A stretch of DNA of 64,000 bases from Verrucomicrobiaceae bacterium (GCA_947458455.1 CANGYJ010000003.1:124001-188000); one strand, 5' to 3'. Shown: positions 50,965 to 60,328, counted from the stretch's first letter. Notes: generated from the sequence alone by a model not told the origin. Numbers and translations are program-made.

Positions 50965-53832
50965 TCACGCCGCGATGCCTTTGATGAAAGTCGCCACATA
51001 GTCCACGACGCGGTCAAAGACACGCTTCTTGGAGGGGCCGCGCTCCATGAGCTTCATGGGTTTCAGGATGATCTCGGCAATGTCGGGATCAGGCAGAGGT
51101 GCCTGGCCGGTATAGACATAACGGTCGATCACCTTCTTGAGCTTGTCGGCATCGAGGTCTTCCTCAGCCACCAGTTGGTCAAAGGCAGCCACGCGCTCCT
51201 TTTCCCAGAAGGCCTCAAAGCTGTCGGGGATCTCCGCCTCGCTGCCGAGTTGGGGCAGATTGTCCTCGATGAATTTCTCGATCAGCTTGGCCTTGCTGCG
51301 CAGTTCCACGTCGCCGGTTACGCTGTCGAGGATCAGCTTGCGGAGCTTCGGAGCCTCTTCGGCATCGGCGTTATAAAGCCGGGCCAGCAGTTGCAGGATG
51401 TACTGCACGTTGATGATGTCGCGGTGGAGCAGTTCCAGCTCGAAATCCACGTCATGAAGGATGCTGGCCTTCTCCACGGTGTTTTCGGACTTCACCTTGT
51501 CGTAAAGATCGAGGTAAGCGCTGCGGTAGTCGGCAAAGCGCTGGGCAGGCAGGGACAAATCGTTGTCGTCAAACTCGGAGAAGCTCTCTAGGATGTTCCG
51601 CAGGCGCATCAGCTCGCGGAAGATCTTCACGAAGGCCATCTCGGCCTCTTCGTCTTTCAAATCCTTCACGCTTTTGACAGTGGGCGTCAGCTTCAGCAGC
51701 TCCATCGCCACCTCGTTGAACTTCGAGACGTAGTCCTCGTAAGGCGGCACGAAGACGGTCTCTTTCGCGTTCACATCGGCGAAGAGCGCCAACGCATCGT
51801 CCGTGCGCTTCTTGAGGTTGCGGAAGACCACGATGTTCCCCTGGCTCTTCACCTCGTTGAGGATGCGATTCGTGCGGGAGTAGGCCTGGATGAGGCCGTG
51901 GTGCTTCAGGTTCTTGTCCACCCACAGCGTGTTCAGCGTCTTGCTGTCGAATCCGGTGAGGAACATGTTCACCACGAGCAGCAGGTCCACTTTCCGCTCC
52001 TTCACCTTCTTGGCGATGTCCTGGTAGTAGCCGTAAAAGCTCTGCGTGTCCTTCGTGGAGAAGGCGGTGCCAAACATCGCATTGTAGTCGCCGATATACT
52101 TCTCCAGCTTCTCCCGCGTGTGCGGATCACCGCCCTCGCCGCCGATGATTTCGCCGCCTTCATCGAGAATGCCGTCTGCGTCCTTGTCCTCCTCGTTGCT
52201 GGTGTAGCTGAAGATCGTCGCCACGCGCAGCTTGTGCTTTCCGGCAGCTTTGCGGGCGGCGAACAGCTCATAATACTTCGTCAGCACGTCCACGCTGCTC
52301 ACGCACATCATCGCGGTGAATTCCTTGTTCCGTGTTTTCACCGCGTGATGCTCGACCACATAGTCCACGATCTTCTCCAGGCGTTGGGGCGAGTCCATCA
52401 ACTCCTTGGTGTCGATCCCCTCGACCTCGATGTCCACGTTCGTGGCGCTGCCTGGCTTCTTCTGGTAGCGGCCCACGTACTCCACGGCAAAACGCAGCAC
52501 GTTCTCGTCCTTGATCGCGTCCGTGATGACGTAGCTGTGCAGCTTCTGGTGAAAGAGATCCTTCGTGGTGTGCTTCTTGCCGTCCTTCGTCACTGCGTTC
52601 TCAGCAAAGATCGGCGTGCCGGTGAAGCCGAACATCTGGTGGTTCGTGAAGAACTCCGTGATGCGCCGGTGCGTGTCGCCGAACTGGCTGCGGTGGCACT
52701 CGTCGAAGATGAAGATAATCCGCTCGCCCTTCAGCTTCTCCATCTGCTTGAGGTGCTGCGCCTTGCTGATGGCCGTGTTCAGCTTTTGCAAGGTGGTCAC
52801 GATCAGCTTCGTCTCATCGCTGAACTGCTGCACCAGCTTCTTCGTGTCGTTCGTGCTGTCCACGCTGTCCTTCTGGAAGGCGTTGAACTCCTTGATCGTC
52901 TGGTAATCCAGGTCCTTCCGGTCCACGCAGAAGACCACCTTGGCGATCCCTGGCAGAGCGGTGAGGATCTGCGCCGCCTTGAAGCTCGTCAGCGTCTTCC
53001 CGCTGCCCGTTGTGTGCCAGATGTAGCCGTTCGGGTTTTCGGCAGGCGGATTCAGCACCCGCTCCACGATCCGCTCCACCGCGTAGTATTGATACGGGCG
53101 CAGCACCATGAGCACCTTGTCCGTCTCGTTGAGAACGATGTATTTGCCGATCATCGCGCCCAGGTGCTCGCGATTCAGGAAGGCGGAGGTGAAGGCTGGC
53201 AGCTCGCGGATGGTCTTGTTGTCCTCCGCCGCCCAGTAAAAGGTCTGCTTGAAGCTCTGCCGCCGGGCATTGGCGTAATACTTCGTGTTCACGCCGTTCG
53301 AGATCACGAAGAGCTGCACGAACTGAAACAAGCCCTGCCCGCTCCAGAAACTGTGCTTCTGGTAGCGCTGGATCTGGTTGAAGGCCTCCTTCATCTCCAG
53401 TCCGCGACGCTTTAGCTCGATCTGCACCAGCGGCAGACCGTTGACGAGGATGGTCACGTCATAGCGGTTCTTGAAGGTGCCTTCCGCCGTCACCTGCTGT
53501 GTCACTTGGTAGCGATTCTTGAGCGGGTTCGCGCTGTCAAAGAAGCTGATCCACACCGTGCTGCCATCATCGCGCTTCAGTTGCATCCGGTCCCGCAGCG
53601 TCTTCGCCTTGGCAAAGACACCCGCCGCGCGGTTCAGGTGGTTCAAGACTTTGCTAAACTCCACCTCGGACAGTTGCAGCCCGTTGAAGGCTCCCAGCTC
53701 CGCTTTCAGGTTCGCCAGCATCGTCGGCTCATCATTCACCGCCGCCTTGGTGAAGCCCAGACCCACGAGCTGCGCCACCAGCTCGTTTTCGAGGACCTGC
53801 TCTGGCTGGGTGAATGGGAGGACGGCTGGCAT
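50965..53832 (-). CDS. hsdR: Type I restriction endonuclease, R subunit
   Basis: The 955-residue protein has the nuclease core D125 ... QIELKRRG (E139, K141), the P-loop HTTGSGKT (273-281), the DECHRSQ box (377-383), GFTGTP (402-407) and an HsdR C-terminal helical part. Together with HsdM and HsdS it cuts unmodified DNA at a distance after ATP-driven translocation. The start at 53832 is 16 bases after the kinase-like gene stop at 53849, so they are coupled. It ends the restriction operon; hppA is convergent with a terminator between. Confidence 0.96.
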   Translation of the reverse strand: MPAVLPFTQPEQVLENELVAQLVGLGFTKAAVNDEPTMLANLKAELGAFNGLQLSEVEFSKVLNHLNRAAGVFAKAKTLRDRMQLKRDDGSTVWISFFDSANPLKNRYQVTQQVTAEGTFKNRYDVTILVNGLPLVQIELKRRGLEMKEAFNQIQRYQKHSFWSGQGLFQFVQLFVISNGVNTKYYANARRQSFKQTFYWAAEDNKTIRELPAFTSAFLNREHLGAMIGKYIVLNETDKVLMVLRPYQYYAVERIVERVLNPPAENPNGYIWHTTGSGKTLTSFKAAQILTALPGIAKVVFCVDRKDLDYQTIKEFNAFQKDSVDSTNDTKKLVQQFSDETKLIVTTLQKLNTAISKAQHLKQMEKLKGERIIFIFDECHRSQFGDTHRRITEFFTNHQMFGFTGTPIFAENAVTKDGKKHTTKDLFHQKLHSYVITDAIKDENVLRFAVEYVGRYQKKPGSATNVDIEVEGIDTKELMDSPQRLEKIVDYVVEHHAVKTRNKEFTAMMCVSSVDVLTKYYELFAARKAAGKHKLRVATIFSYTSNEEDKDADGILDEGGEIIGGEGGDPHTREKLEKYIGDYNAMFGTAFSTKDTQSFYGYYQDIAKKVKERKVDLLLVVNMFLTGFDSKTLNTLWVDKNLKHHGLIQAYSRTNRILNEVKSQGNIVVFRNLKKRTDDALALFADVNAKETVFVPPYEDYVSKFNEVAMELLKLTPTVKSVKDLKDEEAEMAFVKIFRELMRLRNILESFSEFDDNDLSLPAQRFADYRSAYLDLYDKVKSENTVEKASILHDVDFELELLHRDIINVQYILQLLARLYNADAEEAPKLRKLILDSVTGDVELRSKAKLIEKFIEDNLPQLGSEAEIPDSFEAFWEKERVAAFDQLVAEEDLDADKLKKVIDRYVYTGQAPLPDPDIAEIILKPMKLMERGPSKKRVFDRVVDYVATFIKGIAA

Positions 53833-53848
53833 GAAGGTAGAAGTTGAA

Positions 53849-54541
53849 TCACGACCGGCAGGCTTTCACCACATAATCTAGCAGGGCGCCGGAAAGGGGC
53901 TGCACTCGGAGGTCGATGGGAGCCAGCAAACCGCCTTCCATGAGGATCAGGTTTCCCCGGTGCGTGTCGGAGATCGCCACCTGGCGTTCGGGATCAAAGT
54001 AGGCCACCTCGCCACCGGCGGTGAAGCGCTTCCAGCCGTTGCTGGTGAAGAAGTCGTTGATTTGAGCCAGCGTGGCCGGTTCTCCCGCGATGGCCTGCTG
54101 CTGAATCACCAGCCGCAGCCTACCATCTTCCTCCATCGCGCCGAGAAAGCGCACATTGTCCCCGAACAGGTCATTGTGCAGGTGCCAGCGCTCCAGGTAG
54201 GCGATGGGCGAGGCCCGCTCCTCCTCGTCCTGCCGGTAGAGGACCAGCATGCCAAAGAAGTCCGGCCATGTCACCTTCAGGTAGGTGTTTGTCTCCGGCT
54301 GGAACCACACTTGATGCTCATTGCCCTCGTCGTCAGGGGCACGGCTTAGCTCTGGGAACGCACTTGGTAAACCACAGAGTCCTCTTTCAGCCGCATAGGC
54401 TCGGAAGATTCGGACTTCTTCGAGGTAATGGGTAGCACAGCCTTGAAGACGCGCAGTTGCTTCACAGCGGCGTCGTAGCTCTTCAACGTGTGTTTGGAGC
54501 GGGATTCCCGCAGTTGTTCCGAAAGACTCATGGGCTGACAT
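53849..54541 (-). CDS. Kinase-like protein of the polyvalent-protein kinase type (copy C), in the restriction operon
   Basis: The 230-residue protein aligns by eye with copies A (4621) and B (inside nspC). It has EGNEHQVWFQPETNTYLKVT (lysine), LVIQQQAIAGEPATLAQIND with FFTSNGW, and AISDTHRGNLILMEGGLLAP followed by ID, equivalent to a catalytic D-x4-N and a later metal aspartate. It is probably a kinase-like regulator, toxin or anti-phage effector; the activity is not proven. It sits between the PIN gene and hsdR and is translated with them. A 61-codon frame (54346-54531) overlaps its start in another phase. Confidence 0.6.
   Translation of the reverse strand: MSAHESFGTTAGIPLQTHVEELRRRCEATARLQGCATHYLEEVRIFRAYAAERGLCGLPSAFPELSRAPDDEGNEHQVWFQPETNTYLKVTWPDFFGMLVLYRQDEEERASPIAYLERWHLHNDLFGDNVRFLGAMEEDGRLRLVIQQQAIAGEPATLAQINDFFTSNGWKRFTAGGEVAYFDPERQVAISDTHRGNLILMEGGLLAPIDLRVQPLSGALLDYVVKACRS
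54346..54531 (-). CDS. Small open frame overlapping the kinase-like gene in the restriction operon
   Basis: It begins 10 bases downstream of the kinase-like start in the next phase and runs 61 codons: MSLSEQLRESRSKHTLKSYD, AVKQLRVFKAVLPITSKKSE. The composition is protein-like (S/K-rich amphipathic helix). The overlap means that at most one phase is fully constrained. Copies A and B have comparable small frames. It could be a second product, an N-terminal extension reached by frameshift, or chance. Confidence 0.35.
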   Translation of the reverse strand: MSLSEQLRESRSKHTLKSYDAAVKQLRVFKAVLPITSKKSESSEPMRLKEDSVVYQVRSQS

Positions 54542-54597
54542 TCAGGGTGGAGGGTTTAAAGTTCAAGCGTCAAGGCACCACCCACTGGCAGCGCGGG

Positions 54598-55184
54598 TCA
54601 AAAACTAACCGGAGCCTCGCGACCAAACAACCTCTTAAACGCCTTCTTCCAGTCGCGGTGCGGGATGTCGTTTTCATACATCCACTGCTCCACCACTTGA
54701 TCCACCTTCTCGTCGTCAATGTGCCCAGCCTCCAGCATCAGCTTCATCACGCCGAGGCTTGAGATGGTTTTCACGTCGAACTCCTTTGCCAGCTCGATCA
54801 TGTCCCGGTCATCGGTGAGCACAGCAATGCCTAGCACATGCGCCGTCGCCACGATCCGGGTGTCGATGGGCGAGGGGCCTTTGCCGTAGGGCCTAAGGAA
54901 GGCATCTTGAACATGCTCCCACATGAAATCATAGGTCGCTTCGATCTCAGCTTTCTGCTCCAGAGTGAGGCTGATGGAGCGGCTGCGGTTTTCGGCATAC
55001 TTCGTCTCCACCACCCAGTGGAATTTGTTCTTTAGCAGTGGGCTACGCCGAAACTCGTCATTGAGTTCCGCATGGATGTAGAGGGTGAGATCCTCTTTCC
55101 CGAATGGCTGGCAAAGCAGGGGATGGATGTTCTGTGCCAGTCTGAAGTAGCTGTTGGAATCGACGATGATTCTTTTTGTGCCAT
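54598..55184 (-). pseudogene. PIN-domain nuclease gene with a one-base frameshift near the start
   Basis: From about 55170 downwards one frame reads RIIVDSNSYFRLAQNIHPLL, then LTLYIHAELNDEFRR, IDTRIVATAHVLGIAVLTDD and DMIELAKEFDVKTISSLGVM, a PIN domain with acidic residues in order. That frame has no start codon. An ATG at 55184 sits one base out of phase, separated by a run of five A; a sixth A would restore MAQKRIIVDSNSYFR. So the gene is frameshifted, or the assembly is wrong there. As sequenced, translation could restart at 55014 without the first PIN aspartate. It follows the XRE-ImmA gene by 27 bases. Confidence 0.7.
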
Positions 55185-55211
55185 GCCACTTCGTGCCTCC
55201 GCATCCTTGGG

Positions 55212-56357
55212 TTAGTTTGAAAGAGCCTCCAGATAGGCTCTCGCATCCATCGGACTCACATCCAGGATGGTGGCGATCACTCCCGGTCCGGCCTCTTTTT
55301 CCCGGACGTATTTGCCAAGCACTCCGTAAACTTCTGTTCCGAAACTCTCCTGCGCCACGCGCATGAAATGATCCGCCGTCGGCTGAGTGCCATCAAAAAG
55401 CTCGGTGCTCAGCGTCTTGTAGCCTTTGTTGAAGGCAGCGATGGCAGGGAAGAGCGTCTTGGACTCAATGGTTACGAACGAACCCTTCGTCTCTCGTGCC
55501 CGCTTCTCGATCTCCAGATAGACCGAGTTCGGGGAGATGGTGTGCTCCTTCGCCCATTTCTCCAGTACCTTCAGGCGTCCCTGGTCGGTCTTTGCCCGCT
55601 CATAGTCGGCCAGAGCAGCCTCGGCCAGAGGCGCAGGAAAAAGCAGCGCTCCGGCAAAGGCATCGGCGAAGTCTTCCGCCTCCTGGTCTTTGCCTTCGCG
55701 CAGCAGATCGACCGTCAGCACGTGCCCCAGCTCGTGCGCCATCCAGAATTTAAAATCGTGAATCTCCACGTCGAGGTTCAGGTAGATCCAGGTGGTTCGC
55801 GATTCCGGCAGATGGATGTGCAGGGCGTTCTCGTGCTTGGTTTTGTGCCCCCACAGGGTCGGGATGATCACTGCCTGATACTTCTGGAAGAGCTGGATCA
55901 GGCTTTTGAAGTCAAACGGAGCCGTTTCGGCGATGTCAGCCTCCCGGCGGATGCGGGCCGCCAGATCTTGAAGGTAGCGGTAATCGCACGACGGGCTCTT
56001 CAGGCTCGGTGGTCCCAGAAACTCATCCACGCTCAGGTAACCGGCCAGAGGCTTCAAGAAGCGGCCCATGTTCTGGGCGCGGGCGATGTGCTCCTCCGTC
56101 GTTTTGCAGGACGCACGCTTGCGGAAGGCCACCAATGGCTGGTCCTTCGGCACGAGACGTTCCACCAGTTCATCATGCCGCAGCTTCAGCAGGCGTCCCA
56201 GCGCCAGCAGCTCGGCAGGACGGGGGAAGGACTTGCCCTTCCACCATTTCGACACCGAGGCACGCGTCACACCCAGCCCCTTGGCAATGCCGGACTGGTT
56301 GAGTCCCTTCGACTCGGCCGCCTCCTGCAGCTTGGTCATGTTGAGTCGTTTCTCCAT
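55212..56357 (-). CDS. XRE-type regulator with ImmA/IrrE metallopeptidase domain
   Basis: From MEKRL at 56357 the protein has 381 residues (MTKLQ at 56339 is an alternative). Residues 8-65 are a helix-turn-helix (GLNQSGIAKGLGVTRASVSK) and the C-terminal part carries the zinc site MAHELGHVL (208-212). COG2856 proteins of this type control defence, phage and toxin-antitoxin loci, cutting their own or a partner repressor. It comes directly before the PIN gene, a common toxin-type pairing. Its promoter at 56391-56415 has tandem TTGACAA sites. Confidence 0.85.
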   Translation of the reverse strand: MEKRLNMTKLQEAAESKGLNQSGIAKGLGVTRASVSKWWKGKSFPRPAELLALGRLLKLRHDELVERLVPKDQPLVAFRKRASCKTTEEHIARAQNMGRFLKPLAGYLSVDEFLGPPSLKSPSCDYRYLQDLAARIRREADIAETAPFDFKSLIQLFQKYQAVIIPTLWGHKTKHENALHIHLPESRTTWIYLNLDVEIHDFKFWMAHELGHVLTVDLLREGKDQEAEDFADAFAGALLFPAPLAEAALADYERAKTDQGRLKVLEKWAKEHTISPNSVYLEIEKRARETKGSFVTIESKTLFPAIAAFNKGYKTLSTELFDGTQPTADHFMRVAQESFGTEVYGVLGKYVREKEAGPGVIATILDVSPMDARAYLEALSN

Positions 56358-56390
56358 TTTTTTAAATTGCGGCCTGTTGTGCCCGAAAAC

Positions 56391-56415
56391 GTCACAATTG
56401 TCAACTTTTGTCAAC
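56391..56415 (-). promoter_or_regulatory. Tandem TTGACAA sites before the XRE-ImmA gene
   Basis: On the minus strand the sequence reads GTTGACAAAAGTTGACAATT then GTGAC: two TTGACA -35-like boxes nine bases apart and a semi-palindromic ACAATTGT. This is likely the promoter and its operator, perhaps bound by the XRE protein itself. Confidence 0.45.
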
Positions 56416-56473
56416 GAAACGAACCTTATCAATCGGTGGGTTAGAGCGGCCATCTCGAGACCAGCACTTTTTA

Positions 56474-56551
56474 AACCGCTAATGAGACGCTGACATGACG
56501 CTAATCCAGAAAGCTCTTCATTAGCGGCTGATTAGCGTCCTATCAGCGGTT
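56474..56551. repeat. Imperfect hairpin after hsdS
   Basis: AACCGCTAATGAGACGCT and following bases pair imperfectly with the complement up to CAGCGGTT. It lies between the end of hsdS (56566) and the XRE promoter, so it may terminate or attenuate hsdMS transcription. Confidence 0.55.
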
Positions 56552-56565
56552 CAAAATCAGCCGCC

Positions 56566-57723
56566 TCACACAAACATCTGCTGCAGCAGCCCCTTCTTCC
56601 AGGCCTGCGTCTGCCTCATCTGCTCTCCCACCGCCGCGATCTTTCCGTCCAACGCGCTCAGGAAGCCCGCGATCTTGGTTTGTTCGGGCAGGCCGGGAAC
56701 GAGTAGCTTCAGTTTTTCGAGCTTGTTTACGGCCAGTCCAGGCTGAGCTGATGACTCGGACAAACGATTCAGCTTCATGTGATCCAGACGATGCTCTAGC
56801 CAGTCAGTCGAGGCGAGATGATTGCCAGCTATGGCGATTGCATGTTCGGAGATGTAAGACTTACCGGATGCTCGGTTGATGTTTCCGCACAGCGCTCCTT
56901 GTCGGCCAATCAGCACAAACTCACCCTCGTGGGTGAAACGATCTGTGTAGCCCCGCAGGCCGTTGCCTCCATAAACAGGATAAATGCCCGAATCTTGTAT
57001 CTCATCCGCCGTGATGCCGTTCCCGCTTTTAAAGGTCGAGCAGATGCTTTTCAGCGTCTTCTCCTCCCAATCGGGGAAGTCGTGGCCGTGGTCGTCTTGG
57101 AAGCGGAGGGTCTGGGTGAAGAGCTGTTGCATCACGCCCTTCTTGGTGGCCTCCAGCAGGGCTTTCTTCCGGCTCAGTTGCTCGATCCGCCCATCCACCG
57201 CCGTCAGGAACGCCGCGATCTTTTGCTGCTCGGGGAGCGTGGGAACGTGAACTCGAATCGCTCCAACATCAGATGCATTGTAGGATGGCAGGGCTCCCAC
57301 TTGGGCATAAGCTGACAAGCGAACAGTATCGAGAAGGTGCTTGGCGAAGTCGATGGACAACCAAGATGGCAAGAAAGCCATCATGTTATTATCCATCAAA
57401 AACTCGGAGGCGATTCGCTTACGCTCTTGAAAAATGGCAGCTCCAACCTTCGCGAACAGTATAGCCGTAGATCGGATTGGTTTGAATCCATTTCGACGGA
57501 TTTGCTCCTCGTTTACATAATGATTGGCTGTGCGCATTACCCGCTCGTTTCCAGGCAGGTTCATGTCTGAGACTTTGAAGAACGGCACCCCAACTTTGCC
57601 CCCCTGCTCATTCTCTGAGAAGCCAACTCCAGATTTGAAGGTGCCTAGTTCACACAAGCGATGTGAACTCCACTTCTCGTCCTGAGAGAACTTGAGAGAT
57701 GGCGTATGGATCGTCGTGCTCAC
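56566..57723 (-). CDS. hsdS: Type I restriction enzyme specificity subunit
   Basis: The 385-residue protein has two target-recognition domains separated by conserved helices with LPEQQKIAAFLTAVDGRIEQ and LPEQTKIAGFLSALDGKIAA. The order TRD1 - helix - TRD2 - helix is the normal one. It chooses the DNA site for methylation and cutting. The repeat element at 57798-57871 lies between it and hsdM. Confidence 0.95.
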   Translation of the reverse strand: MSTTIHTPSLKFSQDEKWSSHRLCELGTFKSGVGFSENEQGGKVGVPFFKVSDMNLPGNERVMRTANHYVNEEQIRRNGFKPIRSTAILFAKVGAAIFQERKRIASEFLMDNNMMAFLPSWLSIDFAKHLLDTVRLSAYAQVGALPSYNASDVGAIRVHVPTLPEQQKIAAFLTAVDGRIEQLSRKKALLEATKKGVMQQLFTQTLRFQDDHGHDFPDWEEKTLKSICSTFKSGNGITADEIQDSGIYPVYGGNGLRGYTDRFTHEGEFVLIGRQGALCGNINRASGKSYISEHAIAIAGNHLASTDWLEHRLDHMKLNRLSESSAQPGLAVNKLEKLKLLVPGLPEQTKIAGFLSALDGKIAAVGEQMRQTQAWKKGLLQQMFV

Positions 57724-57797
57724 GCGGATACCTCCCGAGCGATCCTGGACACGGCCGAGAGACTCCGTGCTCGTGGTTCCTGGAAGACATCAGAAGG

Positions 57798-57871
57798 CTC
57801 ACGCAAAGGCGCAAAGGCGCAAAGGTTCCCAGAAGCCTTCAGGCCTTTGCGCCTTTGCGCCTTTGCGTGAG
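57798..57871. repeat. Perfect 28-base-arm inverted repeat of the gcaaaggc type
   Basis: Arms 57798-57825 and 57844-57871 are perfect complements and contain three GCAAAGGC units each. It forms a very stable hairpin in the 179 bases between hsdM and hsdS. Confidence 0.9.
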
Positions 57872-57902
57872 ATAAAATACAGCCCTCGTGGATCATCATG
57901 GC

Positions 57903-59470
57903 TCAAAAAGGGGATTGGATGCCGAGTTCCCGGCAAAAAGCGGCGATTTGCTCATTCGTGGCGGCCATATCGCCCTCCAGGGTGCGGAGCTGGGTGGCGA
58001 CGGCGTCGAGGTCGATGGGCGACTCCTCATCGAAGGTATCGACGTAGCGGGGGATGTTGAGGTTGAACTCGTTTTCCTGCACCTGGCTGAGGTCGGCCAC
58101 GTGGCTGAACTTTTCGTGGCTCTCCCGCTGCCGGTAGGTGGTGACGATGCGCTCGATGTGCTCGGGGCGCAGGTAGTTCTGGTTCCCCACCTTTTCAAAG
58201 CCCTGGCTGGCGTCGATGAAGAGGATGTCGTCTGGGTGCTCGCGGCCTTTTTTCAGGACGAGGATGCAGGTGGGGATGCCGGTGCCGTAAAAGATATTGG
58301 CGGGCAGGCCGATGACGGCGTCGAGGTAGTTGCAGGTGTCGATGAGGTAGCGGCGGATGTGCTCCTCCGCCCCGCCCCGGAACAGCACGCCATGCGGCAG
58401 CACGCAGGCCATGGTGGCCCCGTGGTCGAGGTGGTGGACCATGTGCTGCACAAAGGCGAAGTCTGCCTTCGACGAGGGGGCCAGCTTGCCATAAGCGCTG
58501 AAGCGGTCGTCGCCCTTCAGCACCTCGCTGGCGGACCAGTTCGCGGAGAAGGGCGGATTCGCCACGATGGCCTCAAAGCGCAGGTCGGCATGCTCGGGGG
58601 CGGGATGCTCCAGGGTGTCCTCGTTCCGCAGGTCGAAGCGCTGATAATGCACGCCGTGCAGGATCATGTTCATGCGGGCGAGGTTGTAGGTCGTCGGGTT
58701 CATCTCCTGCCCGTAGAAGTGGCCCACGTTTTCCACCTCCTTCGCCACCCGCAGCAGCAGGGAGCCGGAGCCGCAGGTGGGGTCATAGACGCTTTTCAGG
58801 CTCTTGCGTCCGGTGGTGACGATCTTCGCCAAAATGGTGCTGACCTCCTGCGGGGTGTAGAACTCCCCGGCCTTCTTCCCCGCGCCGCTGGCGAACTGGC
58901 CGATGAGATACTCATAGGCATCCCCCAGCACGTCCGCCTCGGTATCGGCGAGGCGGAAGTCGATCTTGTCCAGATGCACGAGCACCTTGGCGATGAGTTC
59001 GTTCTTCTGGTTCTCGGTCTTGCCGAGCTTCGACGAGCCGAGGTCGAGGTCCTCAAACAGCCCCTCGAAGTCCTCCTCGCTGTCATGCCCCATGGTGCTG
59101 GACTCGATGTGCTTCAGGATGGCGGCGAGGTCCTCCAAAATGAAGTTGTCCTCCTTCCGTGCGCCTTTTTCCGCCACGCGGTGAAACAGCTCGGCGGGCT
59201 TTAAAAAATAGCCCAGGCGGTCCACGGCCTCCTTTTCGATGGCCTCCAGCATCTCCGGTGCTCCGCCTTGGCCTCATCCAGCTCGGCAAAGGTCACGCCG
59301 TCGTGCTTCAGGATGTCATCGGCGAAGAGGTGGATGCGCTCGGAGAGGTATTTGTAGAAGATGAAGCCCAGGATGTAGTCCCGGAACTCATCCGCCCCCA
59401 TCTTCCCACGCAGCGTGTTGGCGATGTTCCAGAGCTGGGTGTGGAGGGTCTGTTTTGCGTCGTCGGCCAT
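57903..59470 (-). pseudogene. hsdM: Type I restriction methyltransferase subunit, with a one-base frameshift
   Basis: The N-terminal frame starts at 59470 (MADDAKQTLHTQLWNIANTL) and runs to ELDEAKAEH. The next frame continues EMLEAIEKEAVDRLGYF to the end at 57903, with DPTCGSGSLLL (SAM binding) and NPPFSANW (catalytic). Joined they give about 522 residues, the normal HsdM size. One C is missing at about 59257, where GAG CAC CCG GAG ATG would keep the frame. So it is either inactivated or a sequencing error. As sequenced, translation could restart at 59252, giving a protein without its first 72 residues. Confidence 0.85.
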
Positions 59471-59665
59471 GAGGGAGGTGTTTTATCCAAGCAGTAGATG
59501 GCCTGCATAGCAAGAATTCGGGACGTGGCCGGGGGAAGGCTGCATCAGGCTGATCCCATCCTGAGAAGTTTGAAGCCTTCATGAACTGGTTGAGCCTTTT
59601 TTACTCAGAGTGATGGCGGTGTGAAGGTTCAGTGCTCCTATCCGGCTCCACCTCTCCCTTTTTTC

Positions 59666-60259
59666 ATGACCCTCCAAATCCCCGATTACCCCTTCAAAGC
59701 CTTCATCTTCGACTGCGATGGCACTTTGGTCGATTCGATGCCGCTGCATTACATCGCGTGGTGTGAGGCACTGAAAGCGCATGGGGCGGCATTTGAGTTC
59801 ACGGAAGAGTTTTTCTACGGTCACGCCGGTGTGAAGGAGCAGGATGTGGTGCGCATCCTCAATGAGATGCACGGCACGAGCATCGATCCCGTGGCCGTGG
59901 ATGAGACGAAGGCGGAGATTTTTCATCGCCGCATCCCCGAGGTGCTGCCAGTGGAGCCGGTGGCGGCCTTCGCGAGATCGGTGGCGGGGCGTTTCCCCAT
60001 CGCCGTGGCTTCCGGCAGCGCGGAGGACACCGTGCGGGGCTGTTTGACGGCCACCGGGCTGATTGACCTCTTCGAGATCATCATCACGCCGAAGGATGTG
60101 CGGCTGGGGAAACCGGCACCAGATATGTTTTTGCTCGCAGCCGAGCGCATGGGCATCGCCCCGGTGGATTGCCTCGTGTTGGAAGATGGAAACAGCGGCC
60201 TGAAGGCGGCGGAAGCAGCTGGGATGCAGGCCTTATTTATTCCACGCACGCTGCGCTGA
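59666..60259 (+). CDS. HAD-superfamily phosphatase, beta-phosphoglucomutase-like
   Basis: From the ATG at 59666 the 197-residue protein has FIFDCDGTLVDS (nucleophile and acid aspartates), VASGSAEDTV (motif II), and KPAPDMFLLAAER with VLEDGNSGLKAAEAAGM (motifs III and IV). It resembles YqaB/beta-phosphoglucomutase-type enzymes that act on small sugar phosphates. The 196 bases between it and hsdM hold no gene. Confidence 0.88.
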   Translation: MTLQIPDYPFKAFIFDCDGTLVDSMPLHYIAWCEALKAHGAAFEFTEEFFYGHAGVKEQDVVRILNEMHGTSIDPVAVDETKAEIFHRRIPEVLPVEPVAAFARSVAGRFPIAVASGSAEDTVRGCLTATGLIDLFEIIITPKDVRLGKPAPDMFLLAAERMGIAPVDCLVLEDGNSGLKAAEAAGMQALFIPRTLR

Positions 60260-60328
60260 GAAAAGCTGGACGTTTTGGCACGCAGCGTGGTCTGATGGAG
60301 CCCTCAACCCAACAGCCCATCCATCCTG

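Noticed and set aside
51898-53415. A 505-codon plus-strand frame over hsdR
   Set aside because: L/V/H-rich shadow of hsdR without domains.
57888-59204. A 438-codon plus-strand frame over hsdM
   Set aside because: Shadow of hsdM; hsdM motifs are clear on the other strand.
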